The notes below the pieces were generated by a model. That model saw only the letters and a program-made list of their open reading frames with translations, had not been told where the DNA came from and did not search any database. The translations under genes and the position numbers were made by a program. This document shows positions 56,580 through 64,000 of a DNA stretch of 64,000 bases, piece by piece; the stretch's first letter is position 1; the number at the start of each line of letters is the position of its first letter. Origin of the DNA: Nostoc commune NIES-4072 (GTDB lineage Bacteria; Cyanobacteriota; Cyanobacteriia; Cyanobacteriales; Nostocaceae). The stretch spans positions 2,820,712 through 2,884,711 of the forward strand of contig NZ_BDUD01000001.1 in the NCBI RefSeq assembly GCF_003113895.1, given 5' to 3'.

Positions 56580-57107
56580 ATGTTTCGTAAAATTCTCGTC
56601 GCCCTCAATCGTTGTGACGATACCAGCAAGTATATCTTTCAAGAAGCACTGGAGTTGGCAAAAGCCACTAATGCATCTTTAAAGCTGCTCCACGTTTTAT
56701 CTGTTGACGAACAAGAAAGCCCAAATATCTTGACCTTGATTAATACTCTAGAGAATAAGAAACCTTGGGAAGAGTTTGAAAAACCCGGTCTGGATTTACT
56801 CAAATCTCTCACAGAAAAAGCGATCGCCGCCGGAGTACCAACTGAATATTACCAAGGTTTAGGTCGGCCCGGTGATATTATTTGTGAAACTGCCCGCGTC
56901 TGGGAGGCTGGATTAATTGTCATCGGTCGGCGAGGTCTTTCTGGTATGAGCGAACTAATTTTGGGCAGTGTCAGCAACTATGTTACCCACTATGCTCCTT
57001 GCTCAGTACTCATCATACAAAACCCAGAACAACTTGGTGCTGTAAGTATTCAAGAAAGGCAATCAGTAATATCTGCTACACTTTTTAGTTGCATATTTAA
57101 CGTATAG
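56580..57107 (+). CDS. Universal stress protein (UspA family)
   Basis: 175 residues with one Usp domain. FRKILVALNRCDDTSKYIFQ at the start, LKLLHVL, and the ATP-binding signature GRRGLSGMSELILGSVSNYV followed by PCSVLIIQ, so this is the nucleotide-binding type. It follows the ATPase gene in the same direction and may be co-transcribed. Its last 20 residues are hydrophobic/variable. USPs in other bacteria modulate transporters and stress responses. Confidence 0.92.
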   Translation: MFRKILVALNRCDDTSKYIFQEALELAKATNASLKLLHVLSVDEQESPNILTLINTLENKKPWEEFEKPGLDLLKSLTEKAIAAGVPTEYYQGLGRPGDIICETARVWEAGLIVIGRRGLSGMSELILGSVSNYVTHYAPCSVLIIQNPEQLGAVSIQERQSVISATLFSCIFNV

Positions 57108-57775
57108 ACTGTTTACAGTTAATAGTCAAAATAATTTGTAGTAATAATACTCGCTCCAAGATAAGCAAGCTAAGTAATTTGTAGCTGCACTTCTAGGGGG
57201 CTTGTACTCTTTTAATTACGAATTAGCAATTATTTGCTCACCTGTCAGCAGTCAACATATCTCAGGTGTTATGTAGGTTTTCAAAGCAAGATGTCTGCCT
57301 CACATTATATCTTTGATTAAAAATTTGTATCAGTGTAAGCAACTTCATCATCTCTTTCTTTCGGTGATTACTGTAAGCTACAAGTAAGTACCCATTCAAA
57401 GATTGAACTAGTATCTCCCGGTGATTACCAACCCATAGATTAATTGTGTGGGTTATCCAAAGGCAAACGCATCTATATATATTATTAACAATAAGTAATA
57501 TTTATTGTGTTGCCCTAAAGTACCTTGTAAATGCAAAAGTTATAGCCTTTACCCCATAAACTCATAGCGTTATACGCCTTCTCGGTCAGAGTACCAGATA
57601 TTCACCTGAGCAACTCTAGACTATAAATTTATGAACTTTCTAGAGAGAAGCCCGGAAGACTAAAACTAATGTCATCAAATCAATAGATTGCTCCCAATTG
57701 CGATCGCTCACTAGCGCAGTAACCACCAAATTTCTATACCATCTCGACAAATAACAAGGTCTTGGAGGCTGAACA
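57108..57775. other. Intergenic, no gene
   Basis: About 670 bp. Includes a possible decayed ISAs1-type end (AAGGCAAACGCATCTATAT near 57461) and short direct repeats. It likely holds the promoter of the calcium operon that follows. No tRNA or riboswitch recognised. Confidence 0.45.
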
Positions 57776-58957
57776 ATGTCAGTTACAAAGCCCGGCAGAT
57801 TATCGCGCTTACCAACAACCAAAAAAACCAGGCAACCTAGCTCAATGTCCCGTAAGGATGCATTACTCTTACGGATGCTGGTTTTTGTTCCCATCTGCCT
57901 GATTTTGCACCACCTGAATGTAAATCCCAAAATTGTCTTTATGACAGCAGGTTTGGCGATTATTCCTCTAGCAGCATGGACAGCTAACTTTACAGAAGCG
58001 ATCGCCTCTCGCCTTGGCCCTGCTATAGGTGGTTTGCTCAATGCTACTTTTGGCAACGCTACTGAGATGATTGTCTCTATTGTTGCTCTCAAAGCTGGAC
58101 TGATAGATGTAGTCAAAGCCAGTTTGATGGGTTCGATGATTGCCAATCTGCTCTTAGGTTTAGGTGTCGCCCTGTTTTTTGGAGGGTTGCAGATTAATCA
58201 ACAAAACTCCCGCATTAACCCAGACCACCTGAGCGCAGTTGGTCGTGTCAATGCCTCTTTGCTTAATTTGGTGATTGTCTTTTTACTAGCACCCACCGCC
58301 ATTGAAGTGACTTCGTTGGCGCTACACCTCCAGACAACTAACGCCTTTTCCTACATCGCATCAGCACTGCTTTTAACTAGTTACATCCTCATGCTGTTGT
58401 TCTCTATGAAGACTCACAGCCATCTTTATGGACTAGATGAGGATGCCGAACCAGAGAGTTACGGTAGTGAAGCTAGAGGGGAGAAATATGGGTTAAAGCT
58501 GCATATTAGCTTGCTTTTAGCCACAACAATTGTTTTGGTGTTTGTCTCTGAAGCACTGGTAGATAGTTTATCAGAGGCGATCGCTACTACTGGGATGAGT
58601 GGCTTATTCACCGGAGTAATTCTGCTTCCCATCTTTGGTGCAGCCGTAGAAATCATCACTTGTGGTATCTGTGGCGCTAAGAACAAAGTCAATCTTGCAT
58701 CTTCAGTGGCGATTGGTTCCAGCTTACAGATTGCAATGTTCGTCACACCTATCTTGGTTTTTACTGGCTTCATAATTGGCAAACCAATGAACCTAGACTT
58801 TGATAACTTTACAGTTCTAGGAGTGGGCATTGCCGTTGTCATGACTAACTCAGTCAGACCCAACAGTTATTCCAATTGGTTAGAAGGAATCATGCTCTTG
58901 ATGACTTACCTAATGCTAGCCACAGCATTTTTCCTACATCCTATCGTAGCAGGATAA
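57776..58957 (+). CDS. Ca2+/H+ antiporter, CAX type, copy 2
   Basis: 393 residues. A basic 30-residue N-terminus precedes 11 helices. FGNATEMIVSIVALKAG is the alpha-1 repeat, FGAAVEIITCGICGAKNK the alpha-2 repeat; both Glu are present. It is about 55% identical to copy 1 by eye. It heads a run of same-strand genes ending with the Ca-ATPase at 61041. In the plasma or thylakoid membrane it would remove cytosolic Ca2+ using the proton gradient. Confidence 0.94.
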   Translation: MSVTKPGRLSRLPTTKKTRQPSSMSRKDALLLRMLVFVPICLILHHLNVNPKIVFMTAGLAIIPLAAWTANFTEAIASRLGPAIGGLLNATFGNATEMIVSIVALKAGLIDVVKASLMGSMIANLLLGLGVALFFGGLQINQQNSRINPDHLSAVGRVNASLLNLVIVFLLAPTAIEVTSLALHLQTTNAFSYIASALLLTSYILMLLFSMKTHSHLYGLDEDAEPESYGSEARGEKYGLKLHISLLLATTIVLVFVSEALVDSLSEAIATTGMSGLFTGVILLPIFGAAVEIITCGICGAKNKVNLASSVAIGSSLQIAMFVTPILVFTGFIIGKPMNLDFDNFTVLGVGIAVVMTNSVRPNSYSNWLEGIMLLMTYLMLATAFFLHPIVAG

Positions 58958-59058
58958 GTAATTCAAAATCACAATCTGAATCAATCTAGACAATGATTCA
59001 ACGTTGTAGAAACTTTCAGAGCAATTTTTAACAATGTTATTGCTTGAGCGTTGAAATT

Positions 59059-60240
59059 ATGCAGCTTCAAGAAGTTAAGCAAGTATTAAGCCAACCTAGT
59101 ATTAACTGGTTAGCAATTTTTCTGCCAATAAGTTTAGTCATAGCATACCTGCCAGGACTTCGGAATGAGATATTCCTGTTCTTTACTTCCTGCCTGGGGA
59201 TGGTTGTTGTTGCCTACTGGCTTGGCAATGCCACAGAGCAATTAGCAGACAAGGTTGGTTGCACATGGGGTGGGATGATGAATGCTGCCTTCAGTAACTT
59301 ACCTGAACTAATTTTTGGTTTAATTGCCGTGGCTAAAGGGTTAGGGCCGCTAGCAAAAGCTGCCTGGACAGGTGCAATTATCAGCAATATGTTGGTTGCT
59401 GTTGGTGCAGCCATTATGGTTGGTGGCTATCGCTTTGGTACGGTGACATTTCCCTTAGATAGAGCCAAAGATGCAGCCGCAGGATTAATGATTGCGGCGG
59501 TGGCAATTCTTATGCCGTCAGTTTATGCTCATGCAGTTGATTTTTCTAGTGAAAATGTAAGTGCTGCTGATGTAATCAAGAATGTCTCTGTTTGGTTATC
59601 TGTATTTTTGCTCATGGCTTATGGCGGGAGCATAATCTATACCCTGGCTAGATTTAGATATTCGGAACCAGCACTGCAAGCGAAGAATCTCGTGGGAGCT
59701 TTTGTGCATTCCGAGTCAGCACCACAAGCCAAAAATCTCGCGGAAGTTTTTGTGCCAGAAGAAGATGTAGAAATGTCTTGGGATGTCCCCCTTTCTATTG
59801 GCGTACTTGCCGCTTCTAGCGTCTTGATGGCTTTTTTATCTAATTTTGTTGCTGATTGCGTAGATTCTGTTACTACTGGACTGGGATGGACTGAGATGTT
59901 TGTGGGGGCGATCGTAATTGGCATTATTGGCAATGTGGGCGCGATTATGAGTGCTGTTCTGGTTGCTTATAAAAATAAATTGGATCTGAGTTTTGAGATT
60001 GGCATGAATGCTGCTTCTCAAGTTGCATTGTTAGTGATTCCGACGCTAATTATTGCCTCTTCTGTGGTGGGTAAACCCGTTGATTTTCTCTTCTCGCCTC
60101 CACAAATTGCTGCGCTTATCGGTAGTGTTCTAATCATGACTCAAATTTCTCAGGATGGGCGATGTAATTGGTTAAATGGACTGCAAATGCTGATTTTCTT
60201 TGGCGTTATTAGTGTCTTGTTCTTTTATGACCCGACTTAA
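59059..60240 (+). CDS. Divergent CaCA exchanger, copy 3, missing the second catalytic Glu
   Basis: 393 residues from ATG 59059. The same two-repeat layout as CAX, but alpha-1 reads FSNLPELIFGLIAVAKG (Glu kept, G-N-A-T changed to S-N-L-P) and alpha-2 reads GIIGNVGAIMSAVLVAYKNK, where the Glu is replaced by Ala. Between the halves is a repeat of 20-odd residues (SEPALQAKNLVGAFV and SESAPQAKNLAEVFV), a tandem duplication. Transport activity may be altered or lost. It starts 101 bp after copy 2. Confidence 0.85.
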   Translation: MQLQEVKQVLSQPSINWLAIFLPISLVIAYLPGLRNEIFLFFTSCLGMVVVAYWLGNATEQLADKVGCTWGGMMNAAFSNLPELIFGLIAVAKGLGPLAKAAWTGAIISNMLVAVGAAIMVGGYRFGTVTFPLDRAKDAAAGLMIAAVAILMPSVYAHAVDFSSENVSAADVIKNVSVWLSVFLLMAYGGSIIYTLARFRYSEPALQAKNLVGAFVHSESAPQAKNLAEVFVPEEDVEMSWDVPLSIGVLAASSVLMAFLSNFVADCVDSVTTGLGWTEMFVGAIVIGIIGNVGAIMSAVLVAYKNKLDLSFEIGMNAASQVALLVIPTLIIASSVVGKPVDFLFSPPQIAALIGSVLIMTQISQDGRCNWLNGLQMLIFFGVISVLFFYDPT

Positions 60241-60327
60241 GGAGGCAGGGGGCAGGAGGCAGGGGAGAACGGGCAAAGTTTTAACTCTTGACTAATGACT
60301 AATGACAACTGACAACTGACAACAAAA
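60241..60327. repeat. Short tandem repeats
   Basis: GGAGGCAGGGGGCAGGAGGC, then (ACTAATG)2 and (ACAACTG)-type heptamers fill the spacer directly before the next gene. Confidence 0.7.
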
Positions 60328-60759
60328 ATGACTACTAGAGATTTTGAATTGGGGAGTATAGACGGTTTGCCAGAATTTAGAGTTGTGATGGATAGTAATG
60401 GCTTTTTACTAACGCCAGTACTTGAAACCAGAAAAACAACTCTCAAAGCTTTTGTGAGTATTGAACGGTCTGATAATGTTAATGAGGAAACTTGGAAAGC
60501 TTTTGGACAATGCATCATGTTTGCAGCAGCCGGAGCAGCTGTTGCCGGCTTTACTCCAGGAGGTATAGCGGCTGTTCCTACATTTATGCATATTTTTGGT
60601 ACTTGTGCCACCACCAAAGGATTGGATCTAGCTGCTAGTCAAATTCGTTTCCGAACTGAAACTTTCTACGGTGAATGGGAACGTTTTACGTTTGGGGAAA
60701 CCACCAATCAGAATCTCAGTAAACCGAAGCTTCAGCCAAAATCCTATGAGGATGTTTGA
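60328..60759 (+). CDS. Hypothetical protein with Gly/Ala-rich membrane segment
   Basis: 143 residues. Soluble ends flank a hydrophobic core (CIMFAAAGAAVAGFTPGGIA, then AVPTFMHIFGTCATTKGL) spaced like a glycine-zipper hairpin. The end contains ETFYGEWERFTFGETTNQN. No family known. Placed between a CaCA exchanger and the Ca-ATPase in the same direction, so probably part of the operon. Confidence 0.6.
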   Translation: MTTRDFELGSIDGLPEFRVVMDSNGFLLTPVLETRKTTLKAFVSIERSDNVNEETWKAFGQCIMFAAAGAAVAGFTPGGIAAVPTFMHIFGTCATTKGLDLAASQIRFRTETFYGEWERFTFGETTNQNLSKPKLQPKSYEDV

Positions 60760-60772
60760 AAAGTAAAAATTT

Positions 60773-61009
60773 ATGCCAGTTCTAGGTAAATCCTTCATGT
60801 CTGCTATTGAGTTTAAAACCTCCCTCTTTGTAGGCGGAATGTTGATTAAAACCAAGAAGAATTATGGACAACTCTTGGTTTCCCTCCTGCCTTCTGCCTT
60901 CATTTTTATATTTATTTATCTTTACATTGTCTTATTGACTCAACAAAGATTGTACTATTTAATAGTGGCAATAAGCGGATTCATAGCATTCAATTATAGT
61001 GCTATGTGA
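60773..61009 (+). CDS. Small membrane protein, doubtful
   Basis: 78 residues with two hydrophobic stretches (LLVSLLPSAFIFIFIYLYIV and YYLIVAISGFIAFNYSAM). The upstream half may come from repeat sequence. It fits between its neighbours without overlap, 13 bp after the previous stop and 31 bp before the ATPase. No family known. Confidence 0.4.
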   Translation: MPVLGKSFMSAIEFKTSLFVGGMLIKTKKNYGQLLVSLLPSAFIFIFIYLYIVLLTQQRLYYLIVAISGFIAFNYSAM

Positions 61010-61040
61010 GTTCAAGTTTTTTATCTGAAAGAGAATATCT

Positions 61041-63878
61041 ATGACTTCTACTACGTCAGACTCTGGGTTCACTCAACCAGCTGAAACGTCTGCATGGCAT
61101 ACCTTAGAAGTTGTTAAAGCTCTCAGGCGATTAGGAAGCGATCGCACATTTGGTTTAACAACCTCAAAAGTTACAGAATATCTCAGCCGTTATGGCTCAA
61201 ATGAGCTAACAGAAGGTGGAACCCGCTCCCCCGGAGAAATCCTCTGGGATCAATTCAAAAACATCATGTTGTTGATGTTAATTGCTGTGGCAATTATCTC
61301 TGCTGTTCTAGATGTGCGGGAAGCATTAACTCAAGGAACATTCGTCTTTCCTAAAGATGCCGTCGCCATCTTTGTAGTAGTGATTTTGAATGGCGTATTG
61401 GGCTATATACAGGAAAGTGGTGCAGAAAAAGCTTTAGCAGCTTTGAAAAACTTGGCATCTTCTAAAGTACGGGTAATTCGAGATGGCAAAACCCTAGAGG
61501 TGGAGTCTAAAGAATTAGTGCCCGGAGATGTCATGCTACTGGAAGCCGGTGTTAAGGTTCCTGCTGATGGGCGATTGTTGGAGGCGGTGAACTTACAAGT
61601 ACGAGAATCTGCCTTAACAGGAGAAGCTCACGCAGTTAACAAGCAAGCCGAAGTACAATTACCAGAAGATGCACCATTAGGCGATCGCATCAATCTAGTT
61701 TTTTCAGGTACAGAGGTAGTGCAAGGTCGAGCAACGGTGCTAGTTACAAGCACCGGAATGCAGACAGAATTAGGAAAAATCGCCAGTGCTTTACAATCAG
61801 TTGAATCGGAACCTACCCCACTTCAAAAACGCATGACCCAACTAGGCAATGTCCTAGTCACAGGTGCATTAGTGCTAGTGGTGATTGTAATTGTTGGTGG
61901 TACTCTCTTCAATCCCAGTTTGTTTGAAGAACTAGTCAAAGTTTCTTTGAGTATGGCGGTAGCGGTAGTACCAGAAGGCTTACCTGCTGTAATTACAGTC
62001 ACGCTGGCATTAGGAACACAGCGCATGGTGAAGCGAAATGCACTGATTCGCAAATTGCCGGCGGTAGAAACCCTCGGTTCCGTCACCGTCATTTGTTCTG
62101 ATAAGACTGGAACTTTGACTCAAAACAAAATGGTAGTACAAGCTGTTTGCATAGCCAGCAATACAGCCCACGTTACCGGAGATGGCTATACTCCTAATGG
62201 TGAATTTCAATGGCAAGATAAAACCCATCTTTCCCAAGCTCACCCAGAACTACAAGCCTTATTACTAGCTTGCGTACTCTGTAATGATGCCATCTTACAA
62301 AAAGAAAATGGCGAGTGGTCAATTTTGGGCGACCCCACAGAAGGTGCATTGTTGTCATTGGCAGGTAAAGGTTCTTTCCGCAAAGACGAGCAAGATAATC
62401 GCTTTGCACGAGTGGCAGAGTTTCCCTTCTCCTCAGAACGCAAACGGATGAGCGTTATGGTAGAAGCAGAAGGATCTGGTGCAGGTATCAGCGCCTTCCA
62501 TTTGCACACAACTCCCCATCTGATGTTTACTAAAGGCTCTCCCGAATTGACATTAGAACGATGCACTCACATTCAAGTCGGTAACGATGTCAAGCCACTA
62601 ACAGCAGAACAACGAAGCCGTATTCTAGAGCAAAATAACAAGATGGCAATGCGGGGGCTAAGGGTTCTCGGCTTTGCTAACAAACTATTAACTGAACTAC
62701 CACCAGAAGGTTCTGAAGATATTTCCGAAAACGCTCTCACATGGCTAGGATTGGTGGGAATGTTGGATGCTCCTCGCCCGGAAGTACGGGATGCAGTTGC
62801 TCGCTGTCGCACGGCAGGAATTCGTCCGATAATGATTACAGGCGACCACCAACTAACAGCAAAAGCGATCGCTGAAGATTTAGGTATTGCCAGTCCTAAA
62901 GATGAAGTCCTCACCGGGCGAGAACTCGAAAAACTTAGCATGGCAGAACTAGAACAACATGTAGACCGCGTTAGTGTCTACGCTCGCGTCTCTCCAGAAC
63001 ACAAGCTGAAGATTGTGCAAGCACTCCAACATCGGGGTCATGTTGTGGCTATGACTGGCGATGGCGTTAATGATGCTCCGGCTCTGAAGCAAGCAGATAT
63101 TGGTGTAGCAATGGGTATTACTGGCACTGATGTCAGTAAAGAAGCCAGCGACATGGTGCTATTAGATGACAACTTTTCTACTATTGTGGCAGCAGCAGAA
63201 GAAGGACGTGTCGTTTACATCAACATCCGCCGCTTTATCCGCTATATTCTCGGCAGTAATATTGGAGAAGTACTCACAATTGCTGCTGCACCTCTGATGG
63301 GTTTAGGTGGCGTACCCCTATCACCACTACAAATCCTTTGGATGAACCTTGTTACAGATGGAGTTCCCGCTCTAGCACTAGCTGTGGAACCGGGTAGACC
63401 AATTGTGATGCAACAACCTCCCAAAAATCCCAAGGAGAATATTTTTGCCCGTGGCTTAGGATCATACATGATTCGGATTGGAATTGTTTTAGCGATCATT
63501 ACTATCGCTATGATGTCCTGGGCTTATGGATACACCCAAGCAAATACGGCGGGTGGTACTCTTGATCCAGACCGTTGGAAAACAATGGTCTTTACTACTC
63601 TGTGTTTGTCACAGATGGGACACGCTCTAGCAATTCGCTCCAACACTCGTCTGTTTATGGAGATTAATCCCTTCTCTAATCCCTTTATTCTGGCATCGGT
63701 AATATTGACATCAATACTGCAACTGCTATTGATTTACGTTGAACCATTACGGAACTTCTTCAGCACCCACTACCTCACCTTCATGGAATTAATGATTTGT
63801 ATTGGTTTTAGCGCACTTACCTTTGTGTGGATTGAACTAGAGAAGTTGTTTATTCGTTGGCGTAGAAACACTCAGTAG
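61041..63878 (+). CDS. SERCA/PMCA-like cation (Ca2+) P-type ATPase, P2 type
   Basis: 945 residues, full length for P2-type pumps. TGEA (193-196) in the actuator, PEGLP in membrane helix 4 (about 311-315), which in Ca2+ pumps supplies a Ca2+ ligand, SDKTGTLT with Asp354, an F-S-S-E-R-K-R nucleotide-domain motif and [12 protein letters not shown] are all intact. Six C-terminal helices follow ([13 protein letters not shown] is typical). It should export Ca2+ from the cytosol. It ends a four- to five-gene run with two CaCA exchangers. It is not related in its N-terminus to the CoBaHMA ATPases. Confidence 0.95.
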   Translation: MTSTTSDSGFTQPAETSAWHTLEVVKALRRLGSDRTFGLTTSKVTEYLSRYGSNELTEGGTRSPGEILWDQFKNIMLLMLIAVAIISAVLDVREALTQGTFVFPKDAVAIFVVVILNGVLGYIQESGAEKALAALKNLASSKVRVIRDGKTLEVESKELVPGDVMLLEAGVKVPADGRLLEAVNLQVRESALTGEAHAVNKQAEVQLPEDAPLGDRINLVFSGTEVVQGRATVLVTSTGMQTELGKIASALQSVESEPTPLQKRMTQLGNVLVTGALVLVVIVIVGGTLFNPSLFEELVKVSLSMAVAVVPEGLPAVITVTLALGTQRMVKRNALIRKLPAVETLGSVTVICSDKTGTLTQNKMVVQAVCIASNTAHVTGDGYTPNGEFQWQDKTHLSQAHPELQALLLACVLCNDAILQKENGEWSILGDPTEGALLSLAGKGSFRKDEQDNRFARVAEFPFSSERKRMSVMVEAEGSGAGISAFHLHTTPHLMFTKGSPELTLERCTHIQVGNDVKPLTAEQRSRILEQNNKMAMRGLRVLGFANKLLTELPPEGSEDISENALTWLGLVGMLDAPRPEVRDAVARCRTAGIRPIMITGDHQLTAKAIAEDLGIASPKDEVLTGRELEKLSMAELEQHVDRVSVYARVSPEHKLKIVQALQHRGHVVAMTGDGVNDAPALKQADIGVAMGITGTDVSKEASDMVLLDDNFSTIVAAAEEGRVVYINIRRFIRYILGSNIGEVLTIAAAPLMGLGGVPLSPLQILWMNLVTDGVPALALAVEPGRPIVMQQPPKNPKENIFARGLGSYMIRIGIVLAIITIAMMSWAYGYTQANTAGGTLDPDRWKTMVFTTLCLSQMGHALAIRSNTRLFMEINPFSNPFILASVILTSILQLLLIYVEPLRNFFSTHYLTFMELMICIGFSALTFVWIELEKLFIRWRRNTQ

Positions 63879-64000
63879 TAGAGGACTATTTGTAGATACA
63901 GAAATTCATGCCGAATTGGGCAAACAAGGGAATCCAAATCTCTTTCCCTATATCCTGTTTTTCAGACAGAAAATTACGCCCAATTAGGCAATAAATAATT
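63879..64000. other. Window end, no gene seen
   Basis: Short AT-rich stretch with an imperfect repeat (GAATTGGGCAAAC / CAATTAGGCAATA). Nothing else visible. Confidence 0.4.

Noticed and set aside
57455..57480. Possible isolated ISAs1 end (AAGGCAAACGCATCTATAT)
   Set aside because: Only a partial match with no partner end or duplication nearby; mentioned in the spacer entry only.

Overview
ORGANISM. The window looks like a heterocyst-type (Nostocales) cyanobacterium. It is AT-rich, studded with the HIP1 palindrome GCGATCGC, carries short heptamer intergenic repeats, and encodes cyanobacterial families (CcaA-type carbonic anhydrase, PEP-CTERM protein, Uma2 nucleases, CoBaHMA-like domains). I saw no rRNA, tRNA or CRISPR array.

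LAYOUT. (1) 1-14.6 kb is a mobile-element graveyard. It starts with the end of an adenosine-deaminase-family gene, then an XRE/periplasmic-binding-protein-like regulator broken by two non-autonomous elements (one Tn7-like pair of ends, one MITE with a perfect 10-bp duplication). Broken IS4, ISAs1, ISKra4 and other transposases, two truncated tyrosine recombinases, a PAAR protein and a flavoprotein stub follow. Intact cargo includes an HNH nuclease with its partner, a Uma2 nuclease and a double-glycine leader peptide. Several MITEs sit inside other mobile genes, so insertion order can be read. (2) 15-31 kb is mostly ordinary chromosome: glycosyltransferase, CcaA carbonic anhydrase, phosphoglucomutase, a frameshifted TonB, a BMP-family nucleoside-type ABC transporter operon with a Uma2 gene inserted backwards, a PEP-CTERM protein, Dus and an alpha/beta hydrolase. 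(3) 32-64 kb is a dense ion-transport island.

THE ISLAND. Four proteins start with the same HMA-like N-terminal domain (tyrosine, V/I-V-H, then a Gly-Arg or Arg-rich R-x-R strand), which I match to the CoBaHMA family from memory. Two are full P-type ATPases lacking a CPx metal motif. One is a P-type ATPase-like protein that has lost the phosphorylation Asp, the TGES loop and the whole nucleotide-binding domain. One has no transporter but two glycine-zipper segments, the architecture of calcyanin, the marker protein of intracellular amorphous calcium carbonate. Around them are three CaCA/CAX exchangers (one missing a key Glu), a SERCA-like Ca-ATPase, a YtaF-like transporter with a canonical EF-hand loop, a DUF5132 protein, an ArsA-like ATPase without its Walker A lysine, two DUF1345 membrane proteins, a formylglycine-enzyme-like protein followed by a Nif11 protein, a universal stress protein, a ParB-like protein with a degenerate methylase tail, and several tiny membrane proteins. 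A 38-residue relic of a second CcaA-like carbonic anhydrase lies next to the glycine-zipper gene.

INTERPRETATION. I infer a calcium (possibly calcium/carbonate) handling island whose membrane and scaffold proteins share a CoBaHMA domain, with catalytically dead paralogues possibly acting as partners or sensors. The sequence shows the domains and lost residues directly; substrate and function are inference.
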